Source: JAMLJG01 sp035327585
Lineage (GTDB): Bacteria; Verrucomicrobiota; Kiritimatiellia; CAIVKH01
Assembly (NCBI GenBank): GCA_035327585.1
Contig: DAOLDD010000019.1
Span: 1 to 64,000, forward strand
Direction of reading: 5' to 3'
Length of the DNA: 64,000 bases
Shown here: in pieces, positions 42,195 to 52,571 of the stretch
Layout: each line of letters opens with the position of its first letter
How positions within the stretch are numbered: position 1 is the first letter of the stretch
Notes under the pieces: generated by a model
Databases searched by the model: none
The model's input: only the letters and a program-made list of their open reading frames with translations
Told to the model about the DNA's origin: nothing
Program-made: the position numbers and the translations under genes

Positions 42195-43120
42195 ACCCGA
42201 ACCGTACGCCGCTATTCGTCGGCCTGGCCATCGCGCTGGTCTTCGCTTTGCTACAGGCCATCTTCATCGTGCGCGAAGGCGAAGCCGTGGTCGTCACGCG
42301 GCTGGGTCGCCCGGAGCGCGCGATCACCGACGCGGGGCTCTACACGCGCTGGCCCTGGCCGATCCAGCGCCTCCACCGCTACGACGCACGCCTCCACACG
42401 CTCCAGGGCACGTTCGAGGAGACGCTGACCGGCGACGGCAAGAATGTGCTCGTCGCGCTCTACTGCGGCTGGCGCATCGCCGACCCGATCCTGTTCCTCG
42501 AGCGCATGGGGACGAAGGAGCAGGCCGAAAGCAGCCTCGACGGACTCCTCCGCACCTACAAGAACTCCGCGCTTGGCCGCATCAAATTCAGCCAGCTCGT
42601 CAACGTCGACGCCGCTGCGCTGCGCCACGAGGAAATCGAGAAAACGGTCCTGGAGGCAATCGAGCCGGAAGCGCTGCGCCGCTATGGCGTTGAGGTGCAG
42701 TTCGTCGGCCTGCGCCAGCTCGGGCTGCCCGAAGCCATCACGCAGTCCGTCTTTGAGCGCATGCGCGCCGAACGCCAGGAACTCGCCGAACGCTATCGCT
42801 CCGAGGGCGAAGGCGAAGCCGTGCGCATCCGCGCCCGAGCGGAAAGCGAACGCGACCAGGCGCTCGCCCGGGCCGACGCCGAAGCGCGGCGGCTGCGCGC
42901 CGAGGGCGAGGCGGAAGCCGCCGTCCATTACCAGGTCTTCGCGCAGGAACCGGACCTCGCCCTCTTCCTCCGCAAACTCGACGCGCTGCGCGAGTCGCTT
43001 GGCGAACAGGCGACGCTCGTTCTGAGCGCGGACACCGAACCCTTTGACCTGCTGCTGCCCGCCACGCCAGCCGCCCCGGGTACGCCGACGGCTGCCCCCG
43101 CCACGGAGCGCCGCCGTTGA
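42191..43120 (+). CDS. SPFH/band-7 protein, HflC-like
   Basis: This 309-aa protein has a single N-terminal helix (about 7-25), then the band-7 core starting REGEAVVVTRLGRPERA and the HflC-like RRYGVEVQFVGLRQLGLPE. A charged coiled coil follows (ERYRSEGEGEAVRIRARAES). HflC pairs with HflK in a membrane ring. The next gene is a third, diverged SPFH paralogue, so the ring may contain three subunits. Confidence 0.9.
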   Translation: MNPNRTPLFVGLAIALVFALLQAIFIVREGEAVVVTRLGRPERAITDAGLYTRWPWPIQRLHRYDARLHTLQGTFEETLTGDGKNVLVALYCGWRIADPILFLERMGTKEQAESSLDGLLRTYKNSALGRIKFSQLVNVDAAALRHEEIEKTVLEAIEPEALRRYGVEVQFVGLRQLGLPEAITQSVFERMRAERQELAERYRSEGEGEAVRIRARAESERDQALARADAEARRLRAEGEAEAAVHYQVFAQEPDLALFLRKLDALRESLGEQATLVLSADTEPFDLLLPATPAAPGTPTAAPATERRR

Positions 43121-44150
43121 ACGAGTCCCTCCAACCGCAAGACACCGGGTCCGCCGCGCTCGGCGATGCATTGCGCCTGACCTTCCGCCTGCTGCGCGTC
43201 GCGTTGCTGCTCGTTCTGCTGGCCTACCTCGCCTCCGGCATCTTCATCGTGGCGCAGCACGAGCGCGCGTTCGTCCTCCACTTCGGACGCATCGCCGGCG
43301 TTGGCGCGGACCGCGTCAAGGACCCCGGCCTGCACTGGACCTGGCCACGGCCGTTTTCCGAAATCGTGCGCATCCCCGCCGAACGGCTCCAGTCGCTGGA
43401 AAGCCGCCGTTTCTGGTTCAACCGCTCCGGCACCTTCCAGGATGAATCCGACGCGATGGCCGCGCTGCGGCCCGGCCAGGACGGCTACGCGTTGACCGGC
43501 GACGCGAACCTGCTCCACCACCGCTGGGCGGTACGCTTCACGATTTCCGATCCCTACCGCTACACGTTCGCGCACGCGCAGCCCGATGTAACGCTCCGCG
43601 ACGAATTGGACCGTGCCATCGTCCGCATCAGCGCGCGATTCCCCATCGACGAGGCGCTGCGCACCAACTTGGCGGGCTTCCGCGACGCGGTGGAATCCGA
43701 ACTGCGCGACCGCGTGGCGGCGCTCGACCTCGGCATCCGCCTGCATGGCGTCGACCTGCTCGGCATCACCCCGCCCATCCCCGTCGCGCCGGCCTTCGAC
43801 ATGGTCACGCAGTCCGCCCAGCAACGCGAACAGCTCATCAGCGACGCCCGTGCTTTCGCCGTACGCACGGCCAATGAAGCCCGCGCCGAGTCGGATCGCC
43901 GGATCGCCGCGGGCTCCGCCGATCGCCAGCGCCGCGTGTCCGCCGTTTCCGCGCGGGCCGATGTGTTCAACTCCCTGCTCGACGCATGGCGCAAACATCC
44001 CCAGGTCGTCGAATACACGCTCCGCCAGGACGTGCTGCGCGAGGGGCTCGCCCGCGTCGGCCGCAAAATCATCGCCCCCGACACCGGCGACGGTCAGGAG
44101 CTGCGGCTGAACTTCGGCGCCCCGCCCCGCTGGACCCCGGAGGCCCACGA

Positions 44151-44154
<4 letters not shown>
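43117..44154 (+). CDS. Third SPFH/band-7 protein, diverged HflK-like
   Basis: This 345-aa protein has a membrane helix (about 25-45), a band-7 core beginning AQHERAFVLHFGRIAG and ending near TPPIPVAPAFDMV, then a helical tail. The start is TTG 43117, overlapping the hflC-like stop as TTGA. It is more diverged than the other two and differs in length. Three SPFH genes in a row are uncommon. Confidence 0.85.
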
Positions 44155-46079
<1,925 letters not shown>

Positions 46080-46090
46080 TCCTCCTCCTC

Positions 46091-46124
46091 GCTCTTCGCT
46101 CTTCGCTCTTCGTCCTCGCTCTTC
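46091..46124 (+). repeat. GCTCTTC heptad array upstream of purK
   Basis: Three perfect tandem GCTCTTC units (46091-46111), a 6-bp variant, then another unit. It is part of a pyrimidine-rich 99-bp spacer after the P-type ATPase. No gene is seen here. Confidence 0.7.
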
Positions 46125-46144
46125 CCCCCCCTCGCCCTCTTTTC

Positions 46145-46172
46145 TTGACCTCCCCCGCCCCCCCGCCATCAT
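46145..46172 (+). promoter_or_regulatory. Leaderless-type promoter of purK
   Basis: TTGACC (46145-46150), 16 bp, CATCAT (46167-46172), 6 nt, ATG 46179. No Shine-Dalgarno. The -10 is weak by E. coli standards but the spacing matches nagB. Confidence 0.5.
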
Positions 46173-46178
46173 GCGCGG

Positions 46179-47348
46179 ATGATTTCGGCACAGGAACGTC
46201 CCCTCATCGGCATCCTCGGCAGCGGGCAGCTCGCGAAAATGATGGCGCAGGCGGCGCTCCAGTTGGGGTGCCGGGTCAAGGTGCTGGAACAGAAGCGCAC
46301 CGCTGATCCGCTCCTGCCCTGGCCCGCGACGGTCGGCGACTGGAATGACCCGGACACGTTGATCCGATTTGCAGAAGGCACGGACGTCGTCATCCTCGAA
46401 AACGAATTCATCGAATCCGACGCCCTCGCGGAACTGGAGGCGGCGGGCCACGTACTGTATCCGTCCGCCGCCTGCATGGCGCGCGTGCAGGACAAGCTGA
46501 TCCAAAAACAGACGCTGGCGGATGCGGGGCTGCCCACCGCCGCGTTCCGCGCCGTGGAGAGTCCGGAGGACGTCGTCACGGCCGCCGCCGAACTTGGCTG
46601 GCCGCTGGTTTTGAAACGCCGAAAACTCGGCTACGACGGCAAAGGCAACGCCACGATCCGCAGCACAGCCGACGTCGCCGTCGCTTGGGCCCGGCTCGAC
46701 GGCGGATCACACGCGCTCTACGTCGAACAATTCTGCCCCTTCACCCGCGAACTCGCCGTCATGGTCACGAGGGGAAAATCTGAAATCCGAAATCTGAAAT
46801 CTGAAATCGCGATTTATCCCGTCGTCGACACCGTCCAGCGCGACCACATCTGCCACACCGTCGTCGCGCCGTCGCAATTGCCGCCGGATCAGGCCGCGGC
46901 CGCGGCGGACATCGGGCGGCGCGCGGTCGAAGCCATCGACGCCATCGGCAGCGTTGGCGTCGAAATGTTTCTCATGCCGGACGGGCACATCCTCGTCAAC
47001 GAGCTGGCCCCGCGTGTCCACAACTCGGGTCACTACACGATTGAGGCCTGCCACTGCTCGCAATTCGAGAACCACATCCGCGCCGTACTCGGTTGGCCCC
47101 TCGGCTCCCCCGCCCTGCGCGCGCCCGCCGCCGCCATGGTCAACCTGCTCGGCGCCGCCGATGGCCCACCCATGCCGACCGGCATCGCGGAGGCCCTCGC
47201 CATCCCCGGCGCCCACATCCACCTCTACGGCAAGGACCGCAGCGCCAAAGGCCGCAAGATGGGCCACATCACGGCATTGGGCGCAACGCGCGAAACTGCG
47301 CGCGCCGCAGCCCAACGCGCGGCCGACGCCTTGCGCTTTGGGTGTTGA
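46179..47348 (+). CDS. purK: N5-carboxyaminoimidazole ribonucleotide synthetase
   Basis: PurK makes N5-CAIR from AIR, bicarbonate and ATP in purine synthesis; purE at 52067 takes the next step. The 389-aa ATP-grasp protein has GILGSGQLAKMM, the KRRKLGYDGKGN nucleotide motif and ELAPRVHNSGHYT. The loop after ELAVMVTR, where family members usually have a short DGE-type turn, is replaced by RGKSEIRNLKSEIAI coded by a heptad array. The rest is normal, so it is probably functional. Confidence 0.94.
   Translation: MISAQERPLIGILGSGQLAKMMAQAALQLGCRVKVLEQKRTADPLLPWPATVGDWNDPDTLIRFAEGTDVVILENEFIESDALAELEAAGHVLYPSAACMARVQDKLIQKQTLADAGLPTAAFRAVESPEDVVTAAAELGWPLVLKRRKLGYDGKGNATIRSTADVAVAWARLDGGSHALYVEQFCPFTRELAVMVTRGKSEIRNLKSEIAIYPVVDTVQRDHICHTVVAPSQLPPDQAAAAADIGRRAVEAIDAIGSVGVEMFLMPDGHILVNELAPRVHNSGHYTIEACHCSQFENHIRAVLGWPLGSPALRAPAAAMVNLLGAADGPPMPTGIAEALAIPGAHIHLYGKDRSAKGRKMGHITALGATRETARAAAQRAADALRFGC
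46774..46808 (+). repeat. TGAAATC heptad array inside purK
   Basis: Five tandem 7-bp units (GAAAATC, TGAAATC, CGAAATC, TGAAATC, TGAAATC) lie in frame within purK, in a surface loop. They are unlike the GC-rich codons around them. Confidence 0.85.
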
Positions 47349-47516
47349 TCATCCGGCATCCCGGCCCCTGCCCCGCATCGCGAGGCGGTGGATGAATCGT
47401 TCCAAAACCCTCCGGATTGTCAATTTGGCGATTGGCAACGCCCATCACCGCGCACTAAAGTGGACCTCGGAGTGCTGAACGAACGTACGGAGCGCTGAAC
47501 GCGCCTCCGCAGATCC

Positions 47517-49610
47517 ATGCCTTCAGTAGAAAGCCAGCTTAGATGGGTTTTTCTCCTGGCCGCCGTTGTTCTGATGGCGGCTCTTGCGATGGTTGCGCGC
47601 ATCTTCAAACAACAACTCCACACCCAGCAGAATATCACGCAAACACAGGTGGCGCTGACCGGCCTGACCGATCTGCTTTCGCTGGTCCAGGATATTGAGA
47701 CGGGGGCACGCGGTTTTGCCACAACCGGGCAGGAAGCCTATCTCGATCCATACGAATCCGGCCAGACGCAGTGGCCGGAACAAATGACCGCGGTTCGTAA
47801 CCTCCTGGAATTCCATGACATCCCCGTCGCCTTGCTGGATCGATTGGAAACCCTGCTGCATGAGCGCAGCGAGGCATCAAGAGCGGTGGTGGACACCCGC
47901 CGCGCGCACGGTTTGGACGCCACCGTGCAACTTATCGCCCTCGGCCGGGGCCGGGTCCTCATGGATGAAATTCGCGCCCTCGTTCGCGAGCTGGAACAAA
48001 CGATGCAAAAGCGCCAACTGCATTTCCTGCAAATGGCGCATGGAACCACACGCTGGACGATGGGCGCGCTGGCCGCCTTGAGCGGACTGCTGCTGGCCTG
48101 GGTGGGCATCAGCTACAACCTGGTTCGGCGCGAACTGCGGAAGCGCCAACAGGCCCAGCAGGTTCAACAGCGATCCGCGGAGATGATCGCGGATCTCTAT
48201 AATCATGCACCGTGCGGATATCACTCACTGGATGAACACGGGGTTTTTGTCGAGATCAACGACACCGAACTTGGATGGCTCGGTTACACGCGAGATGAGG
48301 TGGTCGGACGCTTGCGCTTTTCCGAATTGCTGACGGAGGACAGCCGGAGGCGGTTCAGCCAAACCTTTCCGCAATTTCTGCAGACCGGCGAAGTTCATGA
48401 TCTCGAATTCGAACTCATTCGACGCGACGGCCGGACGCTGCCCGTCCTGTTGAGCGCGACTGCCATTCGTGATGAAACCGGACGCTTCGTGAAAAGCCGT
48501 TCCGTGATGATGGATAGAACCGAGCGCAAACGATTGGAGGACGAGCGGAATCACATCTTCTCCATGGCCCCCGACCTCATGGCCGTGGCGGACATGAACG
48601 GGTATTTCCGGCGGCTTAATCCAGCATGGGAACGCACCACCGGGCACCCCCTCGACGTTCTCCTCAGCTGCCCATATATGGACTTTGTCCATATCGACGA
48701 CCGGGCGGCGACCCTGCGCGAAGCCGAGAAACTGGCGGCGGGTGAAAAGGTCATCCTGTTTGAGAACCGCTATCGCCGGCGCGATGGAACCTACTGTTGG
48801 CTGTCCTGGATGTGCGCGCCGGATACGGCGACGCAAACCATCTTTGCGTGCGCGCGCGATGTTACCGAGGAAAAGGAGACGCGCGCGCGAATTATCGCCT
48901 TAAATGAGGAACTCCGGATGAACACGGCCCGGCTGGAAAGCACGAATCGGGAGTTGGAGGCGTTTTCATATTCGGTTTCCCATGATCTGCGCGCGCCCTT
49001 GCGCAGCATAGATGGATTCAGCCGCGTACTGTTGGAGGATTGCGCCGGCCAGTTGGACGAGGAGGGCAAATCCCATCTGCAACGCATCATTCGCGCGACC
49101 GGTCGCATGGGCGAATTGATCGACGACCTGACGAAGTTATCGCGGGTATCTCGCTGTGAATGTATCGTGGAGGAGCTCGACCTCAGTGCGCTGGCCACGC
49201 TCATCGTCGAGCAACTCCGCCAGCGCACGCCCGAACGAATCGTCGACGTGCAGATTGAAGCGAACCTGCGCGACCGCGCGGACCCGCGCCTCTTGAGGAT
49301 CGCCTTGGAAAACCTGTTCGACAACGCATGGAAATTTACGGGCAAACAAACGTCCGCCCGGATCACCTTCAATCGGAGCACCGCCGAAGGACAAACCGCC
49401 TACTGCGTGTGCGACAACGGCGTGGGCTTTGAAATGGCGGCCGCCGATCGCTTGTTCGGCGCCTTCCAGCGGCTGCACAGCGAACGCGAATTTCCCGGCA
49501 CCGGCATTGGATTGGCCACCGTGCAACGCGTTATACACCGGCATGGAGGCCGGATCTGGGCGCAGAGCAGCCCCGAAGCCGGGGCGCGATTCTTTTTCAC
49601 GCTGTCATGA
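47517..49610 (+). CDS. CHASE3-PAS-PAS sensor histidine kinase
   Basis: This 697-aa kinase has two membrane helices (about 8-28 and 180-202) around a CHASE3 sensor region. Two PAS domains follow (about 225-345 and 345-460), then a HisKA domain with the phosphorylated His in SYSVSHDLRAPLRSIDGF and an HATPase domain (NLFDNAWKF, CDNGVGFEM, GTGIGLATV). The H-box style is like bacteriophytochrome-type kinases. The response regulator 16 bp downstream is its likely partner. ATG 47517; no clear ribosome-binding site. The 168-bp gap upstream has only a 14-bp direct repeat (47468 and 47488). Confidence 0.92.
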   Translation: MPSVESQLRWVFLLAAVVLMAALAMVARIFKQQLHTQQNITQTQVALTGLTDLLSLVQDIETGARGFATTGQEAYLDPYESGQTQWPEQMTAVRNLLEFHDIPVALLDRLETLLHERSEASRAVVDTRRAHGLDATVQLIALGRGRVLMDEIRALVRELEQTMQKRQLHFLQMAHGTTRWTMGALAALSGLLLAWVGISYNLVRRELRKRQQAQQVQQRSAEMIADLYNHAPCGYHSLDEHGVFVEINDTELGWLGYTRDEVVGRLRFSELLTEDSRRRFSQTFPQFLQTGEVHDLEFELIRRDGRTLPVLLSATAIRDETGRFVKSRSVMMDRTERKRLEDERNHIFSMAPDLMAVADMNGYFRRLNPAWERTTGHPLDVLLSCPYMDFVHIDDRAATLREAEKLAAGEKVILFENRYRRRDGTYCWLSWMCAPDTATQTIFACARDVTEEKETRARIIALNEELRMNTARLESTNRELEAFSYSVSHDLRAPLRSIDGFSRVLLEDCAGQLDEEGKSHLQRIIRATGRMGELIDDLTKLSRVSRCECIVEELDLSALATLIVEQLRQRTPERIVDVQIEANLRDRADPRLLRIALENLFDNAWKFTGKQTSARITFNRSTAEGQTAYCVCDNGVGFEMAAADRLFGAFQRLHSEREFPGTGIGLATVQRVIHRHGGRIWAQSSPEAGARFFFTLS

Positions 49611-49626
49611 ACCCCGGAGGAACCCC

Positions 49627-50046
49627 ATGAATGAACGCCACATTTTACTCGTCGAAGACAACCCGGACGACGAACTCCTGACCCTGCGGGCGCTCAAAAA
49701 AAACAACATCAGCAACGAAGTGCGGGTCGCACGCGACGGATTGGAAGCCCTGCAACTCCTCATGCAGGAACCGCAGCTTCCGGCGCTGGTTCTGCTCGAC
49801 TTGCGCCTGCCCAAATTGGAGGGCATTGAAGTCTTGCGCCGCATTCGCGCCGACAAGCGAACCCGGCTGTGCCCGGTGGTGATTTTGACCTCGTCCAAAG
49901 AGGATCAGGATCTCCTACAAAGCTACAGCCTGGGGGCGAATAGCTACATCCGCAAGCCGGTCGATTTCAGCCAATTTGTCGCCGCCGTAAGCCAATTGGG
50001 TCTGTATTGGCTCGTACTAAACGAAGCGCCACCGGTGTTGCCATGA
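49627..50046 (+). CDS. Single-domain response regulator (Rcp1-like)
   Basis: This 139-aa receiver has the acidic pair in LLVEDNPDDELL, the phospho-Asp in VLLDLRLPKLEG and the Lys in IRKPVDFSQF. It has no output domain, as in phytochrome-type relay regulators. CGGAGG lies 6 nt before the ATG at 49627. It overlaps the hybrid kinase gene by 4 bp. Confidence 0.93.
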   Translation: MNERHILLVEDNPDDELLTLRALKKNNISNEVRVARDGLEALQLLMQEPQLPALVLLDLRLPKLEGIEVLRRIRADKRTRLCPVVILTSSKEDQDLLQSYSLGANSYIRKPVDFSQFVAAVSQLGLYWLVLNEAPPVLP

Positions 50047-51998
50047 CCGATTCCACGCCACAGCCAGCCGCGCCCACCCTGCGCGTATTGATGGTTGAAG
50101 ACTCAGAAGACGACGCGGTCCTGATCCAGCACCACCTGCGCAAGCATGGGTACGACGTCCAGGCCCTGCGGGTGGAAACCCTGGAAGAGATGCGAAGCGC
50201 GCTGGACCAACCCTGGGATATCGTGCTTTCCGACCACAATATGCCGGACATGAGTTCGCTGCGCGGTCTGGCCCTCCTGCGGGAACGGGATCTCGACATC
50301 CCGTTTATCCTCGTGTCCGGCACCATCGGGGAGGCTCAGGCCGTGGCGGCCATGAAGGCGGGCGCCCACGACTTCGTCATGAAGGATCGTCTGGGCCGGC
50401 TCGTTCCGGTGATCGAACGCGAACTCAACGACGCGGCCCAACGCCACGCCCGCCGTGCCGCGGAGGAAAACCTGCGGCGTTCCGAAGGGCGCTACCGCGA
50501 ACTGGTCGAGGAGATTCCCGCGGTCACCTACATTGCCGCGCTCGACGAGCGCCGGACTGTATATTTCATGAGCAACCAGATCAATCGCTGGCTTGGCATT
50601 GATGCGGCCGCGCAGCGATCGTTGTGGGAAAATTTCACCCATCCCGAAGATCGCGGAGCCATGGAGGAAGTCATCTCGCGCGCCCTTGAGAGCGGGAGTG
50701 CCTTCACCTGTGAATATCGTTTCCAGCGGGCGGACGGCTCAATCATCTGGGTGCGGGACCATGCCGTTGTCGTCCGCGAATCAGCGGACCACCCGCCCTT
50801 CGCCCGCGGCTTCCTGATCGACATTTCCGAGCAGCGTGCGATCGAGGCCAGTCTGCGCGAGCGTGACCAACAGTTACAGCGTGCTCAAAAATTGGAATCC
50901 ATCGGCCGGCTGGCCGGCGGGGTCGCCCATGATTTTAACAACCTGTTGACGCCGATTCTGGGCTACGGCCGGTTGCTGGCGGAATCCCTTCCCCCGGACT
51001 CCGAATTGCGGGAATTCGCCTCGGAAGTCGTTCGCTCGTCCGAACGCGCCGCGAAGTTGACCCGGCAACTGCTGGCGTTCAGCCGGCAACGCAATGACCT
51101 GGCCCGTCCGGTGGACCTCAATCAAGCGGTCACGGAAATGCATCGCTTCCTCCGCAGCACGATCGGCCGCGAGATCGATCTCTCCACGGTGCTTGGCGAA
51201 ACACCCGCCGTGGTCCTGATTGACCCCACGGCGCTGGAACAGGCCGTCGTCAACCTCGCCGTCAACGCGAGGGATGCGATGTCGTCCGGTGGTCGTCTCA
51301 CAATTGGAATCGCGGTGGACAGGGTAAGCCCGTCCGTCGCCGCGGCTCATCATGTCGAACCGGGCCCTTACATCCGCCTGTCCGTCCGCGACACCGGCGC
51401 CGGCATGACGAAGGAAATTCGGGATAAAATTTTTGAACCGTTCTTCACCACAAAACCCGAAGGGCGGGGAACCGGGCTGGGCCTTGCCATCGTGCGCGAG
51501 GTGGTAAGCAAGAACCACGGATTCATTGAGTTAACAACGGCGCCGGGCGAGGGCAGCGAATTCCGCCTGTTTTTTCCGCAGCACCATCAAGCTGCGGCCG
51601 CGGTTGACGAGCACCCGATACAACTTCCGTCCGGGTCTGAACATATTCTTGTGGTGGATGATGACGAAGTCGTCGGAAAACTGGTGGCCCGCCACCTGAA
51701 ATCGCTTGGCTATCACGTCACATTGACCACTTCGGCGGGCGAAGCCATTGAACACTATACGCACGCCGCCCCTCCGGTGGATGCCCTGGTCACCGATTTG
51801 GTCATGCCCCATGGCAGCGGTCGGGCCCTCGCGGAAACGTTGTGCGCGGGTCAACCCGATTTGCCGGTCCTCTTCATCTCCGGATTCTCCCAGGATTCGC
51901 CCCCCGAGGGCGCGCGCCCACGCCAAATCCTGCTGATGAAACCGTTCAGCAAGGAAGCGTTGGCCACCGCGTTGCGCGAGGTGTTGGACCAACGCTGA
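50043..51998 (+). CDS. Hybrid histidine kinase (REC-PAS-HisKA-HATPase-REC)
   Basis: This 651-aa soluble protein has an N-terminal receiver (VLMVEDSEDDAVLIQ), a PAS domain (about 150-270), a HisKA with GRLAGGVAHDFNNLLTPILG and an HATPase (RDTGAGM, GTGLGLAIV). A C-terminal receiver follows (ILVVDDDEVVGK, phospho-Asp in ALVTDLVMPHG). With its two neighbours it forms a multi-step phosphorelay set. The input and target are unknown. Confidence 0.93.
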   Translation: MTDSTPQPAAPTLRVLMVEDSEDDAVLIQHHLRKHGYDVQALRVETLEEMRSALDQPWDIVLSDHNMPDMSSLRGLALLRERDLDIPFILVSGTIGEAQAVAAMKAGAHDFVMKDRLGRLVPVIERELNDAAQRHARRAAEENLRRSEGRYRELVEEIPAVTYIAALDERRTVYFMSNQINRWLGIDAAAQRSLWENFTHPEDRGAMEEVISRALESGSAFTCEYRFQRADGSIIWVRDHAVVVRESADHPPFARGFLIDISEQRAIEASLRERDQQLQRAQKLESIGRLAGGVAHDFNNLLTPILGYGRLLAESLPPDSELREFASEVVRSSERAAKLTRQLLAFSRQRNDLARPVDLNQAVTEMHRFLRSTIGREIDLSTVLGETPAVVLIDPTALEQAVVNLAVNARDAMSSGGRLTIGIAVDRVSPSVAAAHHVEPGPYIRLSVRDTGAGMTKEIRDKIFEPFFTTKPEGRGTGLGLAIVREVVSKNHGFIELTTAPGEGSEFRLFFPQHHQAAAAVDEHPIQLPSGSEHILVVDDDEVVGKLVARHLKSLGYHVTLTTSAGEAIEHYTHAAPPVDALVTDLVMPHGSGRALAETLCAGQPDLPVLFISGFSQDSPPEGARPRQILLMKPFSKEALATALREVLDQR

Positions 51999-52031
51999 TC
52001 GCCGCCGACCGCCATCCGCACGATTTGTGGT

Positions 52032-52060
52032 TTGTTTCGGAAATCAGAATGCGCTATTCG
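52032..52060 (+). promoter_or_regulatory. Leaderless-type promoter of purE
   Basis: TTGTTT (52032-52037), 17 bp, TATTCG (52055-52060), 6 nt, ATG 52067. A GGAG within the six nucleotides is too close to act as a normal Shine-Dalgarno. Confidence 0.5.
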
Positions 52061-52066
52061 GAGTGG

Positions 52067-52570
52067 ATGACGAAACCACAAATCGGCATCATCATGGGCA
52101 GCGATTCGGATCTGCCCACCATGCAGAAGGCTGCGGATGCGCTGGCGGAGTTCGGCGTCTCCCACGAAATCAAGGTCGTGTCCGCTCACCGCACCCCGGA
52201 CGACATGGCGCGCTATGCGAAGTCCGCCGCAAAACGCGGCCTGAAAGTCATCATTGCCGGCGCGGGCGGTGCGGCGCATCTGCCGGGCATGACGGCGAGC
52301 CAAACCACCCTGCCCGTGATCGGTGTGCCCATTGAATCCAAGGCGCTCAAGGGCCTCGACTCCCTGCTCTCCATCGCGCAAATGCCCGCCGGCGTGCCCG
52401 TCGCCACCGTCTCCATCGGCAACGGGCGCAACGCCGGTTTGCTCGCGGTCGCCATCCTCGCGGCATTCGACACGCGCCTGGCGAAAAAACTGGCCGTCTT
52501 CAAGCAGCGCATGGCCCGCGAATCGCGCGCAAAAAACAAGGGGCTCGCGAAGGCCGCTCGCCAGAACTGA
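52067..52570 (+). CDS. purE: N5-carboxyaminoimidazole ribonucleotide mutase
   Basis: PurE converts N5-CAIR to CAIR. The 167-aa protein has GIIMGSDSDLPTM, VVSAHRTPDDM, GAGGAAHLPGM and SIAQMPAGVPVAT, all class I PurE motifs. An ATG at 52049 would add six residues; 52067 is preferred because of the promoter spacing. It is separated from purK by the two-component genes. The helicase gene starts 1 bp after its stop. Confidence 0.95.
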   Translation: MTKPQIGIIMGSDSDLPTMQKAADALAEFGVSHEIKVVSAHRTPDDMARYAKSAAKRGLKVIIAGAGGAAHLPGMTASQTTLPVIGVPIESKALKGLDSLLSIAQMPAGVPVATVSIGNGRNAGLLAVAILAAFDTRLAKKLAVFKQRMARESRAKNKGLAKAARQN

Positions 52571-52571
52571 A

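Noticed and set aside
46091..46124. Tandem short repeats considered as a CRISPR-like array
   Set aside because: Units are 7 bp with no spacers, and no cas genes are present in the window.
47468..47501. 14-bp direct repeat (20-bp spacing) before the histidine kinase gene
   Set aside because: Only two short copies and no others seen in the window; it could be chance.
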